Assembly (NCBI GenBank): GCA_024636345.1 | Contig: JAGXHG010000041.1 | Location: forward strand, 1-38,807 | Direction of reading: 5' to 3' | Origin: Desulfobulbaceae bacterium | GTDB lineage: Bacteria; Desulfobacterota; Desulfobulbia; Desulfobulbales; Desulfocapsaceae | Length of the DNA stretch: 38,807 nucleotides | Shown here: in pieces, positions 26,182-33,928 of the stretch | How positions within the stretch are numbered: position 1 is the stretch's first letter | How the letters are laid out: every line of letters begins with the position of its first letter | The notes under the pieces: model-generated | Told to the model about the DNA's origin: nothing | The model's input: only the letters and a program-made list of their open reading frames with translations | Databases searched by the model: none | Translations under genes and position numbers: made by a program

Positions 26182-26273
26182 GCTACAACCGTTACAAGGT
26201 TGTTTTTTACCTGCTAACGATCTGAGATTAAATGATTTATTTTGTAGCGGTAAACTGTTACAAGATCGCTACA
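26182..26273. repeat. G(C/T)TACA repeats upstream of the replication gene
   Basis: The hexamer occurs as GCTACA (26182), GTTACA (26191), TGTAGC in inverse (26243), GTTACA (26257) and GCTACA (26268). Spacings of about 9 and 11 bases put neighbouring copies on one face of the helix. The outer pair TGTAGCG (26243-26249) / CGCTACA (26267-26273) is a perfect dyad. The array ends 25 bases before the primase-helicase start codon and shares its hexamer with a second array downstream of that gene. Confidence 0.6.
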
Positions 26274-26298
26274 TTATCGCTTCAAAGGAGGTCATTCC

Positions 26299-28884
26299 AT
26301 GTTTCTTGATGATCTGAGACAAGCGGTCTTGAATGAATTCTCTACCCCGAAGACCAAGACGCACGGCACTATGATCCATGGCCTTCTATGTCCTGAATGT
26401 GGCGAAAATGAAGCTTATGCGTATGCCGACAAACCTTTTTCCATTAACTGCAACCGGAAGAATCAGTGTGGGGCAAGAATCAAGACTATCCCGCTTCTTA
26501 CTCTTTCAGCCCAGGTTGAGAAAAAACACCCATCTACAGAGACGGATAAACACCGACCAGCACGAATCTATCTTGAAAGTCGCGGAATCCCACCTGACAT
26601 TATAGCAAGATCAGGATTTGAGTATCATGCCCAGACAAGGAAGGGATGTGGCGGCGGTGTCATGTTTCCAGTTGGCATAGATAATAAAGACAAGAAACTC
26701 TATAATGGGAGATTGATTGACCCGCCCCGAGATGAAGGGAAAACCCATAATATTGGGGCGGTATCAGGCCACTATTGGAAAATTCCTGGCATGGCCTACG
26801 ACCATGAAAGAACAACCTACATTACAGAGGGGATCATTGATGCCCTGTCTCTGATTGCCATGGGGGAGCAGGCTATTGCAGTTTTAGGTGCAGGATACGA
26901 CCCCGCTAAATTTGATCTGTCGGAATTCCATGATCTCACCTTTGCCTTCGATTGCGATACGGCAGGGACGGGCTTTACCAGGAGATGGATTGATCATTTT
27001 GCAAAGATGGAATCCGCTACCTCTTCACCCATAGTTTCAGCCATCATGCCTACCGTCGGCGATTGGAATACTCTTCTTTGCGACTCCATCAATGCAGAAG
27101 CAGCTGGGATCATCTTCAGAGGTAATCTCGACAAATACCGGCACCAGGCGTTGCTGCACCTGGCGGAATCAGCGCAAAGATACGCTGAAATTTATACTAC
27201 CGGCCAGGATGGCCAGGCCCCAGGGCTGTTTGCATTTCAGGGGCAACTTTTTTGGTCATATATCAAAACAAGAAAGATTGATGGTATTGATATACCGACC
27301 GTTCTTTCTGAGCGTGTGAGCGACTGCCTTATTTCCGTCAGGTATTTTCGTAGATCTGATAAAGACGAAGAGCTTCCTGTTTTTCTCTATTGTCTGGAGG
27401 TCAAGCCCAAAAACGTCAGGCCAACACGAATGACTATTGCTGGCGACAACCTGAAGTCAGCGGATGCCGTCACGGGAAGCCTGTTAAAGCATGGCAAGGC
27501 CCATTGGCGAGGCGGCCCGGAAGCGACTAAGGCCCTGGCGGAGATGATCCTCCATAGCAAGGCTCCAATCGTCCGGCAGGCGGAATTCATCGGGTACGAC
27601 CACAAAACCAAGCATTATATTCTCAAGGATTTTGCCATAGATACGAAGGGGAAAATTATCCTGCCCGACAAGGATGGTTTTTTCAAGGCCGGCCACGGTA
27701 ACGAGTTTGTCAAACCTTCGTCCGCGGAGACTATCAACCCGTCTCAAGGTTGTGATGTTGTCAGAATTTATCACCTTTTAATTGGGGCCTGGGGTGATAA
27801 TGCGGCGGTGGCAGTGGCGTTTCTTGTCGCCTCGATGTTTGTTAATCAGATCAAGGCAATAGCTAAGTTCTTTCCTTTTCTCTCTCTGCATGGTGATCCA
27901 CAAACCGGAAAGTCAAGGCTGGTGACATCACTGAATGCGATGCAGTGTCTGGATGAAGAGGGGCTGTCCATGAGCGGAGCGAATACCAGAAAAGGTGAAC
28001 TGCGCACTCTTTCGCAAGTGTCTGGTTGCATGAAGGCCTTGATCGAGGGCAATAACCCCGACAAATCCCGATTCGATTTTGAGTCAATCCTCCCTCTCTA
28101 CAATTTTGGCAATCCGTTGCAGGTCAGGGCATTGACAACCAATGACAGTCGCACCCATGGCCTGCCCTTTTACGGAACTCTTGTCTTCGTTCAGAATGTG
28201 GAGCCGTTCAAAAGTAGGGCAGCCCGGGAGAGGGTGATTTCTTTGAAATTCTCGGAAGAGAATATAACTGATGCCACCAAAAAGGCCTTTGATGAAATTA
28301 TCGCCCTGCCATTGCAGGTATTGGCGGGATTTTATCCGGCAATCATGACATTCAGAGGAGTTATTGAATCCTCCTGGGCAGCTCGATTTGAGCAAGCAAA
28401 AAGAGATCTGAAAGATGAAATTCCAGATAATCGGATCAATGAGAATTACGCGCTCATCCTTGCCTTTCACCGGATGTTGTGTGTTTATTTTGACATCCAG
28501 CTTGATCTTCAGTCATTTGTCGCCAATATAGGCAAGATGAAGATGGAGTCGGCACGGCAAAGGATTCTCACCCCTGCGGACAACTTCTTTGAAACCATCA
28601 ACACCATGCCGGAATCATTCCTCTGCCTCAAGGAACGAGAAGGGATGACCATGTATAAAAACGAATTTATGGACATGCGAGGAGCAGAGCTTTTCGTGAA
28701 TATTCCAGGTGCGCTCAAGGCAATTAAAGAAGCTGGCTTTACTGCAGACTATCCTGACCGGATCCAGGCATCTTTACAGGCGCATCCCGCATTCATCAAA
28801 GCAAGCGTCAATCATAGATTCCGCGGCGCACCTGACAGGCCATTAAAGGCAATGATTTTTGACTGCAAACGGATGGAAGGGTAA
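26299..28884 (+). CDS. Primase-helicase-type replication protein (zinc finger, Toprim, helicase)
   Basis: An 861-aa protein of the satellite/integrative-element replication type. It has an N-terminal zinc finger (C31, C34, C51, C57; CPECG...CNRKNQCG), and a Toprim domain with E177 (ITEGIIDALSL) and D218/D220 (FAFDCDTAG). A central domain precedes a helicase-like ATPase with Walker A GDPQTGKS (residues 532-539) preceded by FFPFLSLH, of the DUF927-like kind, and a C-terminal region of about 250 aa. The start has AAAGGAGG. It would prime and unwind the element's own origin. GCTACA-type repeats flank the gene on both sides and are the likely binding sites. Confidence 0.9.
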   Translation: MFLDDLRQAVLNEFSTPKTKTHGTMIHGLLCPECGENEAYAYADKPFSINCNRKNQCGARIKTIPLLTLSAQVEKKHPSTETDKHRPARIYLESRGIPPDIIARSGFEYHAQTRKGCGGGVMFPVGIDNKDKKLYNGRLIDPPRDEGKTHNIGAVSGHYWKIPGMAYDHERTTYITEGIIDALSLIAMGEQAIAVLGAGYDPAKFDLSEFHDLTFAFDCDTAGTGFTRRWIDHFAKMESATSSPIVSAIMPTVGDWNTLLCDSINAEAAGIIFRGNLDKYRHQALLHLAESAQRYAEIYTTGQDGQAPGLFAFQGQLFWSYIKTRKIDGIDIPTVLSERVSDCLISVRYFRRSDKDEELPVFLYCLEVKPKNVRPTRMTIAGDNLKSADAVTGSLLKHGKAHWRGGPEATKALAEMILHSKAPIVRQAEFIGYDHKTKHYILKDFAIDTKGKIILPDKDGFFKAGHGNEFVKPSSAETINPSQGCDVVRIYHLLIGAWGDNAAVAVAFLVASMFVNQIKAIAKFFPFLSLHGDPQTGKSRLVTSLNAMQCLDEEGLSMSGANTRKGELRTLSQVSGCMKALIEGNNPDKSRFDFESILPLYNFGNPLQVRALTTNDSRTHGLPFYGTLVFVQNVEPFKSRAARERVISLKFSEENITDATKKAFDEIIALPLQVLAGFYPAIMTFRGVIESSWAARFEQAKRDLKDEIPDNRINENYALILAFHRMLCVYFDIQLDLQSFVANIGKMKMESARQRILTPADNFFETINTMPESFLCLKEREGMTMYKNEFMDMRGAELFVNIPGALKAIKEAGFTADYPDRIQASLQAHPAFIKASVNHRFRGAPDRPLKAMIFDCKRMEG

Positions 28885-28902
28885 GACAATACTGAAATGC
28901 CA

Positions 28903-29000
28903 GCTACGACCGCTACAGACTGCTACAGTTATGGCTACAAGAATAATTATATAAAATTATATATTTATTTAATTATTTATATGATTGTGGCAGTTGTAGC
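28903..29000. repeat. GCTACA iterons next to an AT-rich stretch; putative origin
   Basis: Downstream of the replication gene the hexamer appears as GCTACG (28903), GCTACA (28912), GCTACA (28922) and GCTACA (28934), spaced 9, 10 and 12 bases, and once inverted as TGTAGC (28995). Between the direct copies and the inverted one, 28940-28985 is almost pure A/T, like a DNA unwinding element. Iterons plus an AT-rich region beside a primase-helicase gene is the classic layout of a replication origin. No origin activity has been shown. Confidence 0.6.
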
Positions 29001-29098
29001 ATTCCTTGCAAGTATGCTCTGTAATTTTTTTGAGGCAACAAAGATTGATTTGTAATCTCAGCCACGAGAGGAATTTACAGAGATTCTATGATTTTTTT

Positions 29099-29143
29099 GG
29101 GTGCAAATGGGTATTTTAATGGTTATTGGGCGTAAACGGGTGT
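29099..29143. repeat. Imperfect direct repeat before the fic gene
   Basis: Two 16-base units, at 29099-29114 and 29128-29143, match at 12 of 16 positions around GGG.G.AAA.GGGT. They are 29 bases apart (close to three helix turns). They end 12 bases before the proposed fic start and could bind the protein's own C-terminal winged helix. Confidence 0.4.
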
Positions 29144-29155
29144 AGTATTGGTTGC

Positions 29156-30205
29156 ATGATTAAATCAGATACCATCCACATCACTCCAGAGATACTTGGT
29201 TTAATAGCCGCCATCGATGAATTCAAAGGCGCGTGGCGCGCATTAAGCACACTTGCGCCGGACCGGTTGTTGGCCCTGAGGCGTGTTGCGACCATTGAAA
29301 GTATTGGTTCCTCAACCAGAATTGAAGGAAGCAGACTATCCGACCGCGATGTCGAGAAGCTGCTTTCCAACCTCCAGATCAAATCTTTCACCACCCGTGA
29401 CGAGCAGGAGGTGGCTGGTTATGCAGAGGTAATGGATCTGGTATTTTCCTCCTGGCAGGACATCACACTTACCGAGAATCACATCAAGCAGTTGCACCGC
29501 GACTTACTGGCTTACAGCGAAAAAGATGAATGGCATCGCGGCAACTACAAAACCTCATCCAACAGCGTCGCCGCCTTCGACGAAAACGGAGTCCAGCTCG
29601 GTATCGTGTTTGAAACGGCCACTCCTTTCAATACGCCTCATTTAATGACAGAGCTGGTGACCTGGCTGCAGGAGGAGCGCCATGACAAACATTTGCATCC
29701 GCTCCTGCTGATCGGTTTGTGGGTGGTTGTCTTTTTGGAGATTCATCCGTTTCAGGATGGCAACGGGCGATTGAGCCGTGTATTGACCACACTACTGCTT
29801 TTACAGGCAGGATATGCCTATGTGCCGTACAGTTCGCTGGAGAGCGTGATCGAACAGAATAAGGAGGCATACTACCTCGCACTTCGGCAGACTCAGGGAA
29901 CAATCCGTACCGAAGCACCAAATTGGCAGCCATGGTTGATCTTCTTTTTACGTTCACTCTTTGAGCAGACCCGACATTTGAACAAAAAGGTTGAGCGAGA
30001 GAAACTGGTCCTTGCTCCACTGCCGGAACTGTCATTGCAGATTATCGAATTCACTCGCGAACACGGCCGGATCACAATGAGCGACAGTATCAGATTGACG
30101 GGTGCGAGTCGCAATACTCTTAAACAGCATTTCCGAACGCTGGTTAAGCAAAATCACCTCAAGCAACAAGGGAGTGGCCGAGGTGTCTGGTATGAACTGC
30201 TCTGA
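29156..30205 (+). CDS. Fic family protein (class II, with C-terminal winged helix)
   Basis: A 349-aa Fic protein. The catalytic loop HPFQDGNGRLSR, with H197, matches HPFx(D/E)GNGRxxR fully, so AMP or other nucleotide transfer to a target hydroxyl is expected. An N-terminal inhibitory helix motif, S53-TRI-E57-G58, fits the class II (S/T)xxxE(G/N) pattern that self-restrains the enzyme. A C-terminal winged-helix segment (ITMSDSIRLTGASRNTLKQH) suggests DNA binding or autoregulation. The start at 29156 is chosen over a TTG at 29126, though neither has a strong ribosome site. It is first in the cargo region after the putative origin. Its targets are unknown; defence, toxin-antitoxin or regulatory roles are all possible. 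Confidence 0.92.
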   Translation: MIKSDTIHITPEILGLIAAIDEFKGAWRALSTLAPDRLLALRRVATIESIGSSTRIEGSRLSDRDVEKLLSNLQIKSFTTRDEQEVAGYAEVMDLVFSSWQDITLTENHIKQLHRDLLAYSEKDEWHRGNYKTSSNSVAAFDENGVQLGIVFETATPFNTPHLMTELVTWLQEERHDKHLHPLLLIGLWVVVFLEIHPFQDGNGRLSRVLTTLLLLQAGYAYVPYSSLESVIEQNKEAYYLALRQTQGTIRTEAPNWQPWLIFFLRSLFEQTRHLNKKVEREKLVLAPLPELSLQIIEFTREHGRITMSDSIRLTGASRNTLKQHFRTLVKQNHLKQQGSGRGVWYELL

Positions 30206-30346
30206 ACTAAAATGAACGGCCGAGTATATTTTTTATGCACCGTGTATTGGATGTGCATAGGATGATGGTTGGCAAGGAATGAGAGGCTGACAGTCATGAC
30301 TGTTTGAAAAGATCTTGACTATTGAAAAGCAAAGGTTAATTTTGCG

Positions 30347-32539
30347 ATGATTTCGGAAATAGCAACAGAGCGTTGTCAAAAGTTGTATGAAAGTTACCAT
30401 GATCAATTTTTGGAAGCCGGTTATTCCAAAAGAGAAGCCACTGAAAAATGCGCACATTACTATCTTGATGGCAAGCCCCAGACCAAAGGTCTCACGCCTC
30501 TCTATCGCTCCATAGCATTCTGGAATTGCAATTTTTGGAGCAACCAACTTGCTGCTTGTTTTGACAGTCATGTGGTTGCTTGGGCGCTAGGTCGCTCCAT
30601 ACATCTTGGAATATCTGAATTAAGAGACTTAGGGCAAATGCTCGAGGAAGCTCCAAAGCTACTAAAACGCGGGATACGTTATTCCCAATTGTTTCTTCAT
30701 CCCCAATCACCTCTCTGGCTGTCAATTCTCAAGTTATCATCAACCTCATCAGATGATTTTCGGATTTTTCTAAGGGCCTGTGATCATCTTCGTGGAATTT
30801 TGGAAATACACGATAAGGAGGTTGAATATTTAAAGTCAAGACTCGCTGAACTGACTGTTTTTGAATATCTTTTGTATGGAAGTCTATTTGCGTTCCAGGG
30901 TTTGGTATCAGAAAAATTTGATCCCGAAGAGTTGGTTGTAAAAAATGTCAAAATTGAGCAGGAAATTTCAGACGCATTGAACCAACTCCTTGTCTGGAAG
31001 CTAACGACGCGGCCAGAAAATGATTTTAAGTTAACGGATTGGTACCTTGCCAAATCATTGCGAAGTCATCTAGTTCCTCTGATTTTACCGGCAGAGGGAT
31101 CACTTACCCGAGTACTGCAATATCTAAAATTTTTCTCCGATTTGATGCAAGCAACGATTGATCGAAATAATTTTGTAAATAGATCAATCATGAGTTTCTG
31201 CTTCGAAGATGACTATCGATTCAAATTTGATGGAGATCATCTCACCTTATACCCGATAGAAATTCCTGAAGAATCTGAGTGGGATCGAAACGGAAAAAAA
31301 TTAAATATTTTGCATCAATATTGGTTCAATAAAGCTCTTGCTGTTTATGCTTGTTCAGGCCTTGATAAAACCCCTTTCGGTTTACCAGAAAACGATGTTG
31401 GAAACCGAGAAGCCTACATTAAGGCGATTCAGGTACACTTGCAGCTCACCGAGATTTACGGGATGGATGATCAACTCGAGTTGCCAAACGGAACACAAGT
31501 TGACTTGTTTAAAGCTTTGCATTCACTTGAGTTGATGACAGCCTTTTTCAAGACTCATTTCATCGCTCCTTTCAAAGAATATCATCAGATTTCAGGTGAT
31601 TGGATCCATGCACTTGGTCAACTTGCTGTGGATGGTTTATCAACGGGTCAAAATCGCTTTCCTCTGACTTGGGCAGAACCATCGGAAAAAGCTAGAACGA
31701 TCAAATCATGGACAGCTTCTGAAACTCATCCGGTAGGCGATATAAAAGAGGCAGAAGGTATTCTGGAATTTTGGAGTAACGATCTTAAAACTCTTGCAGA
31801 CAAACTCAAAGACCAACCTAATATCCCTATACCTGAATTTCATGAAAAACCGATTTTAAAACTCGGTCACAATGGATTCCAGCTTCCATGGTTAACTGCC
31901 ACGCAAAATAATTCGACTGCTGCCATTAACAACCTGAGGCGAATTGGTAGTCGTCGTAGCGGTCGCCTGGATGAAACTCACCAAATTGAGAATCGATTAG
32001 GGGAAAAGTTTGAAGAAAAGGGCTTTACTGTCGTCAAAGCCTATCATCCAGCAAAAATCAACAGCGAGGAACCAGGTGAAGTCGATTTAATTTGCTCCCT
32101 GGAAGACCACGTATTCATTCTGGAGTTAAAATCGACGTACATCAGGAAATCTGAACAAGATGCATGGATTCATTACACCACAACTTTACGGAAAGCTGCC
32201 CAGCAGCTTAAACGTAAACATTCTGCGGTATTACCGGCTTTAACCAATGATGACTCTCTTCGCGCAAGACTTCGATTATCCGATGGAATTAAGATGCCAG
32301 TGGTACATACATGGATAGTTGATACGTCTATTGAATACGACCAAAGTATAATTGATGGTTTTTTAAAAATTTCACTGGAAGGACTATTGGTTATCCTGTG
32401 GAACGAACAGCATTTTATGAATGGAATTATACTGCAAAATGATGAAATACAGGTAACTGATTTTTTTGCTAATGGATTCTCAGCCAAACGTTTTGCTGAA
32501 GTTGTTGAAAATGGAGAGCTTTGGTCTTTTCTACAATAA
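30347..32539 (+). CDS. Large protein with C-terminal PD-(D/E)XK nuclease domain
   Basis: A 730-aa soluble protein. Residues 1-540 are mostly helical, match no family I recognise and may be a sensor or scaffold. The C-terminal 190 residues show a PD-(D/E)XK nuclease core: a helix with ETHQIENRLGEKFEEKGF, then D580 (EPGEVDLICS), then E593-L-K595 in the next strand (VFILELKST), and a following helix with a basic face (TTLRKAAQQLKRK). This is the D...ExK geometry of restriction-like nucleases. An AAAGG ribosome site precedes the ATG. It is the first gene of a tight unit with a 63-aa protein (27 nt on) and a Lit-like metallopeptidase, which suggests an antiphage system with nuclease and protease parts; that is inference. 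Confidence 0.75.
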   Translation: MISEIATERCQKLYESYHDQFLEAGYSKREATEKCAHYYLDGKPQTKGLTPLYRSIAFWNCNFWSNQLAACFDSHVVAWALGRSIHLGISELRDLGQMLEEAPKLLKRGIRYSQLFLHPQSPLWLSILKLSSTSSDDFRIFLRACDHLRGILEIHDKEVEYLKSRLAELTVFEYLLYGSLFAFQGLVSEKFDPEELVVKNVKIEQEISDALNQLLVWKLTTRPENDFKLTDWYLAKSLRSHLVPLILPAEGSLTRVLQYLKFFSDLMQATIDRNNFVNRSIMSFCFEDDYRFKFDGDHLTLYPIEIPEESEWDRNGKKLNILHQYWFNKALAVYACSGLDKTPFGLPENDVGNREAYIKAIQVHLQLTEIYGMDDQLELPNGTQVDLFKALHSLELMTAFFKTHFIAPFKEYHQISGDWIHALGQLAVDGLSTGQNRFPLTWAEPSEKARTIKSWTASETHPVGDIKEAEGILEFWSNDLKTLADKLKDQPNIPIPEFHEKPILKLGHNGFQLPWLTATQNNSTAAINNLRRIGSRRSGRLDETHQIENRLGEKFEEKGFTVVKAYHPAKINSEEPGEVDLICSLEDHVFILELKSTYIRKSEQDAWIHYTTTLRKAAQQLKRKHSAVLPALTNDDSLRARLRLSDGIKMPVVHTWIVDTSIEYDQSIIDGFLKISLEGLLVILWNEQHFMNGIILQNDEIQVTDFFANGFSAKRFAEVVENGELWSFLQ

Positions 32540-32566
32540 TCAATTTGAAATATTTTTTGGAAAGAT

Positions 32567-32758
32567 ATGAACTTTGGAATTACTATAGGGGGTAGGTTTG
32601 ATAATCATGAAGACATGACTTGGCGGCTTACGTCATTTGTTGAGTCGAAGTTTTGGGGAGACGTTCAGTGTTTATCTTTCTGTGAAACTGCACAAACCCG
32701 CTGTTTCACAGATCTGTCGAATTACTTGATGTCCCGCGAAGAAAGGCTTCACATATGA
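32567..32758 (+). CDS. 63-aa hypothetical protein between nuclease and Lit-like peptidase
   Basis: A short protein starting 27 nt after the nuclease gene with a GGAAAG ribosome site. Its TGA overlaps the ATG of the peptidase gene (ATGA at 32755), indicating translational coupling. It contains WRLTSFVESKFWGDVQCLSF and three Cys residues, with no membrane segment. No family is recognised. A regulator, inhibitor or adaptor of the adjoining peptidase are possibilities; the overlap itself is the best evidence that it is expressed. Confidence 0.55.
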   Translation: MNFGITIGGRFDNHEDMTWRLTSFVESKFWGDVQCLSFCETAQTRCFTDLSNYLMSREERLHI

Positions 32759-33684
32759 CCGAAACACTTGCAGAAGATGCCGTTAAACGCCTAATAATTG
32801 CATCAGCGCCTGAGCGTCACATGGAATTTGAATCCTTATGGAACGAATTTTCGCCCCAAATTGAATTCACTGAGGACCGGGGCGGCTTTTCTCTTGAGGC
32901 GGGGGCATTCGGGCTGATCTTGTTTAATCATAAAAGCATGTCACAAATATGGCTTCTTGGCTTCGCTGCCCAATATGCCCTGCATGCATATTCTCCGTAC
33001 TTGTTCTTGTCCGAGTTCTTGCAAATCCCAATATCCTCAAACGATTTCCAAGATAACCAAGAGTCAAAACAAGTAATTAAACAAGCAAGTAATCTATTAT
33101 CTCAAGCCATTGAATTGAATGGACTAATTTCGGTAGATGAATTTTCTTGGCCACAAAATGTTCCATCGCCATCCATGGGAAAACCTAAAGATGTAAACGG
33201 AGGGATGGTATTTGATCTACTTTGTATGGGTGGGGGCTATTGCTTTCTCCATGAAATTAAGCACATAATATTTAAAAATACCAATCAGGCAATAGAACCG
33301 CATAGCGAAGAAATGCAGTGTGATGCATTTGCACGAGAGTTTTTGCTAGGCAATATCTCCGCCTACTCTCAAGAAACTGGGCATGACATTGAGGCTGTAA
33401 AGACCAAAAGAGCCATGAGTATAGGTTTAACCTCATTGCTGTTGCTGGTACTTACGCCAAACAGTCAATGGTTTGGCTCGGATAGTCACCCTCCTATCGT
33501 AGATAGAATTACTGCTCTAACCGATTATTTGGAGCTGCATGAGAGTAGTTATTTTTGGAGTTACCTTTCATGCATTCTCCTACTGATAATGGAGCATTAC
33601 AATATTGAGTTTTCTTGTTCAGCCATTTCTTCACAAAAAAAGTTTTCCCTTTTTTTAATGGAAAAGCTGAATGAAGGCATCTAA
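32755..33684 (+). CDS. Lit-like zinc metallopeptidase (peptidase U49 type)
   Basis: A 309-aa protein with a zinc motif H166-E167-IK-H170 and a third ligand E186 four residues before D190 in SEEMQCDAFAREFLLGN. From my recall of the E. coli Lit phage-exclusion protease, the order of motifs agrees: SWP, HHEISH, EEREAD..A..WILGN, KRALGI, and NTHPAAYERI. Here they are SWP, LHEIKH, EEMQCD..A..FLLGN, KRAMSI, and DSHPPIVDRI. Lit cleaves EF-Tu after sensing a phage T4 capsid peptide, shutting down translation. The target of this homologue is unknown. There is no signal peptide. It is coupled to the 63-aa gene and follows the nuclease gene, unlike the solitary Lit of E. coli. Confidence 0.82.
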   Translation: MTETLAEDAVKRLIIASAPERHMEFESLWNEFSPQIEFTEDRGGFSLEAGAFGLILFNHKSMSQIWLLGFAAQYALHAYSPYLFLSEFLQIPISSNDFQDNQESKQVIKQASNLLSQAIELNGLISVDEFSWPQNVPSPSMGKPKDVNGGMVFDLLCMGGGYCFLHEIKHIIFKNTNQAIEPHSEEMQCDAFAREFLLGNISAYSQETGHDIEAVKTKRAMSIGLTSLLLLVLTPNSQWFGSDSHPPIVDRITALTDYLELHESSYFWSYLSCILLLIMEHYNIEFSCSAISSQKKFSLFLMEKLNEGI

Positions 33685-33928
33685 CATACAATCAAGCAGA
33701 CGGAATTGGCAGATGTGGTTCTCGCAGGTTGCATCGCCGCCGCTTATCTCAACCGTTCGCCTTCAAAAATGATCAAATATTATGCCATTAAAAATCACAC
33801 CTAAAATTCTTTCATCACTGGAGGATCTTGAAAAAATCACAGATCAATAACTGGAATATATTGGATTGGATCTTCCTTTCTATCTTGGGCAAAGCCTTTT
33901 TGGGGGAGTTGTAACATGCCCTTAGAAC
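33685..33928 (+). pseudogene. Broken coding remnants between peptidase and Avs-like genes
   Basis: Right after the peptidase stop, the same frame reads on as protein-like sequence (ELADVVLAGCIAAAYLNRS) to a stop near 33801. A second frame from ATG 33782 reads MPLKITPKILSSLEDLEKI to a TAA at 33848. Beyond that stop the frame stays protein-like (LEYIGLDLPFYLGQSLFGG) until it enters the next gene. This looks like decayed pieces of one or two small genes. No family is recognised. Confidence 0.35.

Noticed and set aside
25856..26317. 153-codon frame overlapping the AlpA-like gene
   Set aside because: It starts inside that gene in another frame, runs through the stem-loop and hexamer repeats, and lacks a family or a ribosome site.
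33693..33740. Segment resembling the 5' part of a tRNA-Leu (GGAATTGGCAGA)
   Set aside because: No anticodon arm, T-arm or matching acceptor strand follows; the resemblance is limited to about 12 bases and the frame reads as protein remnant.
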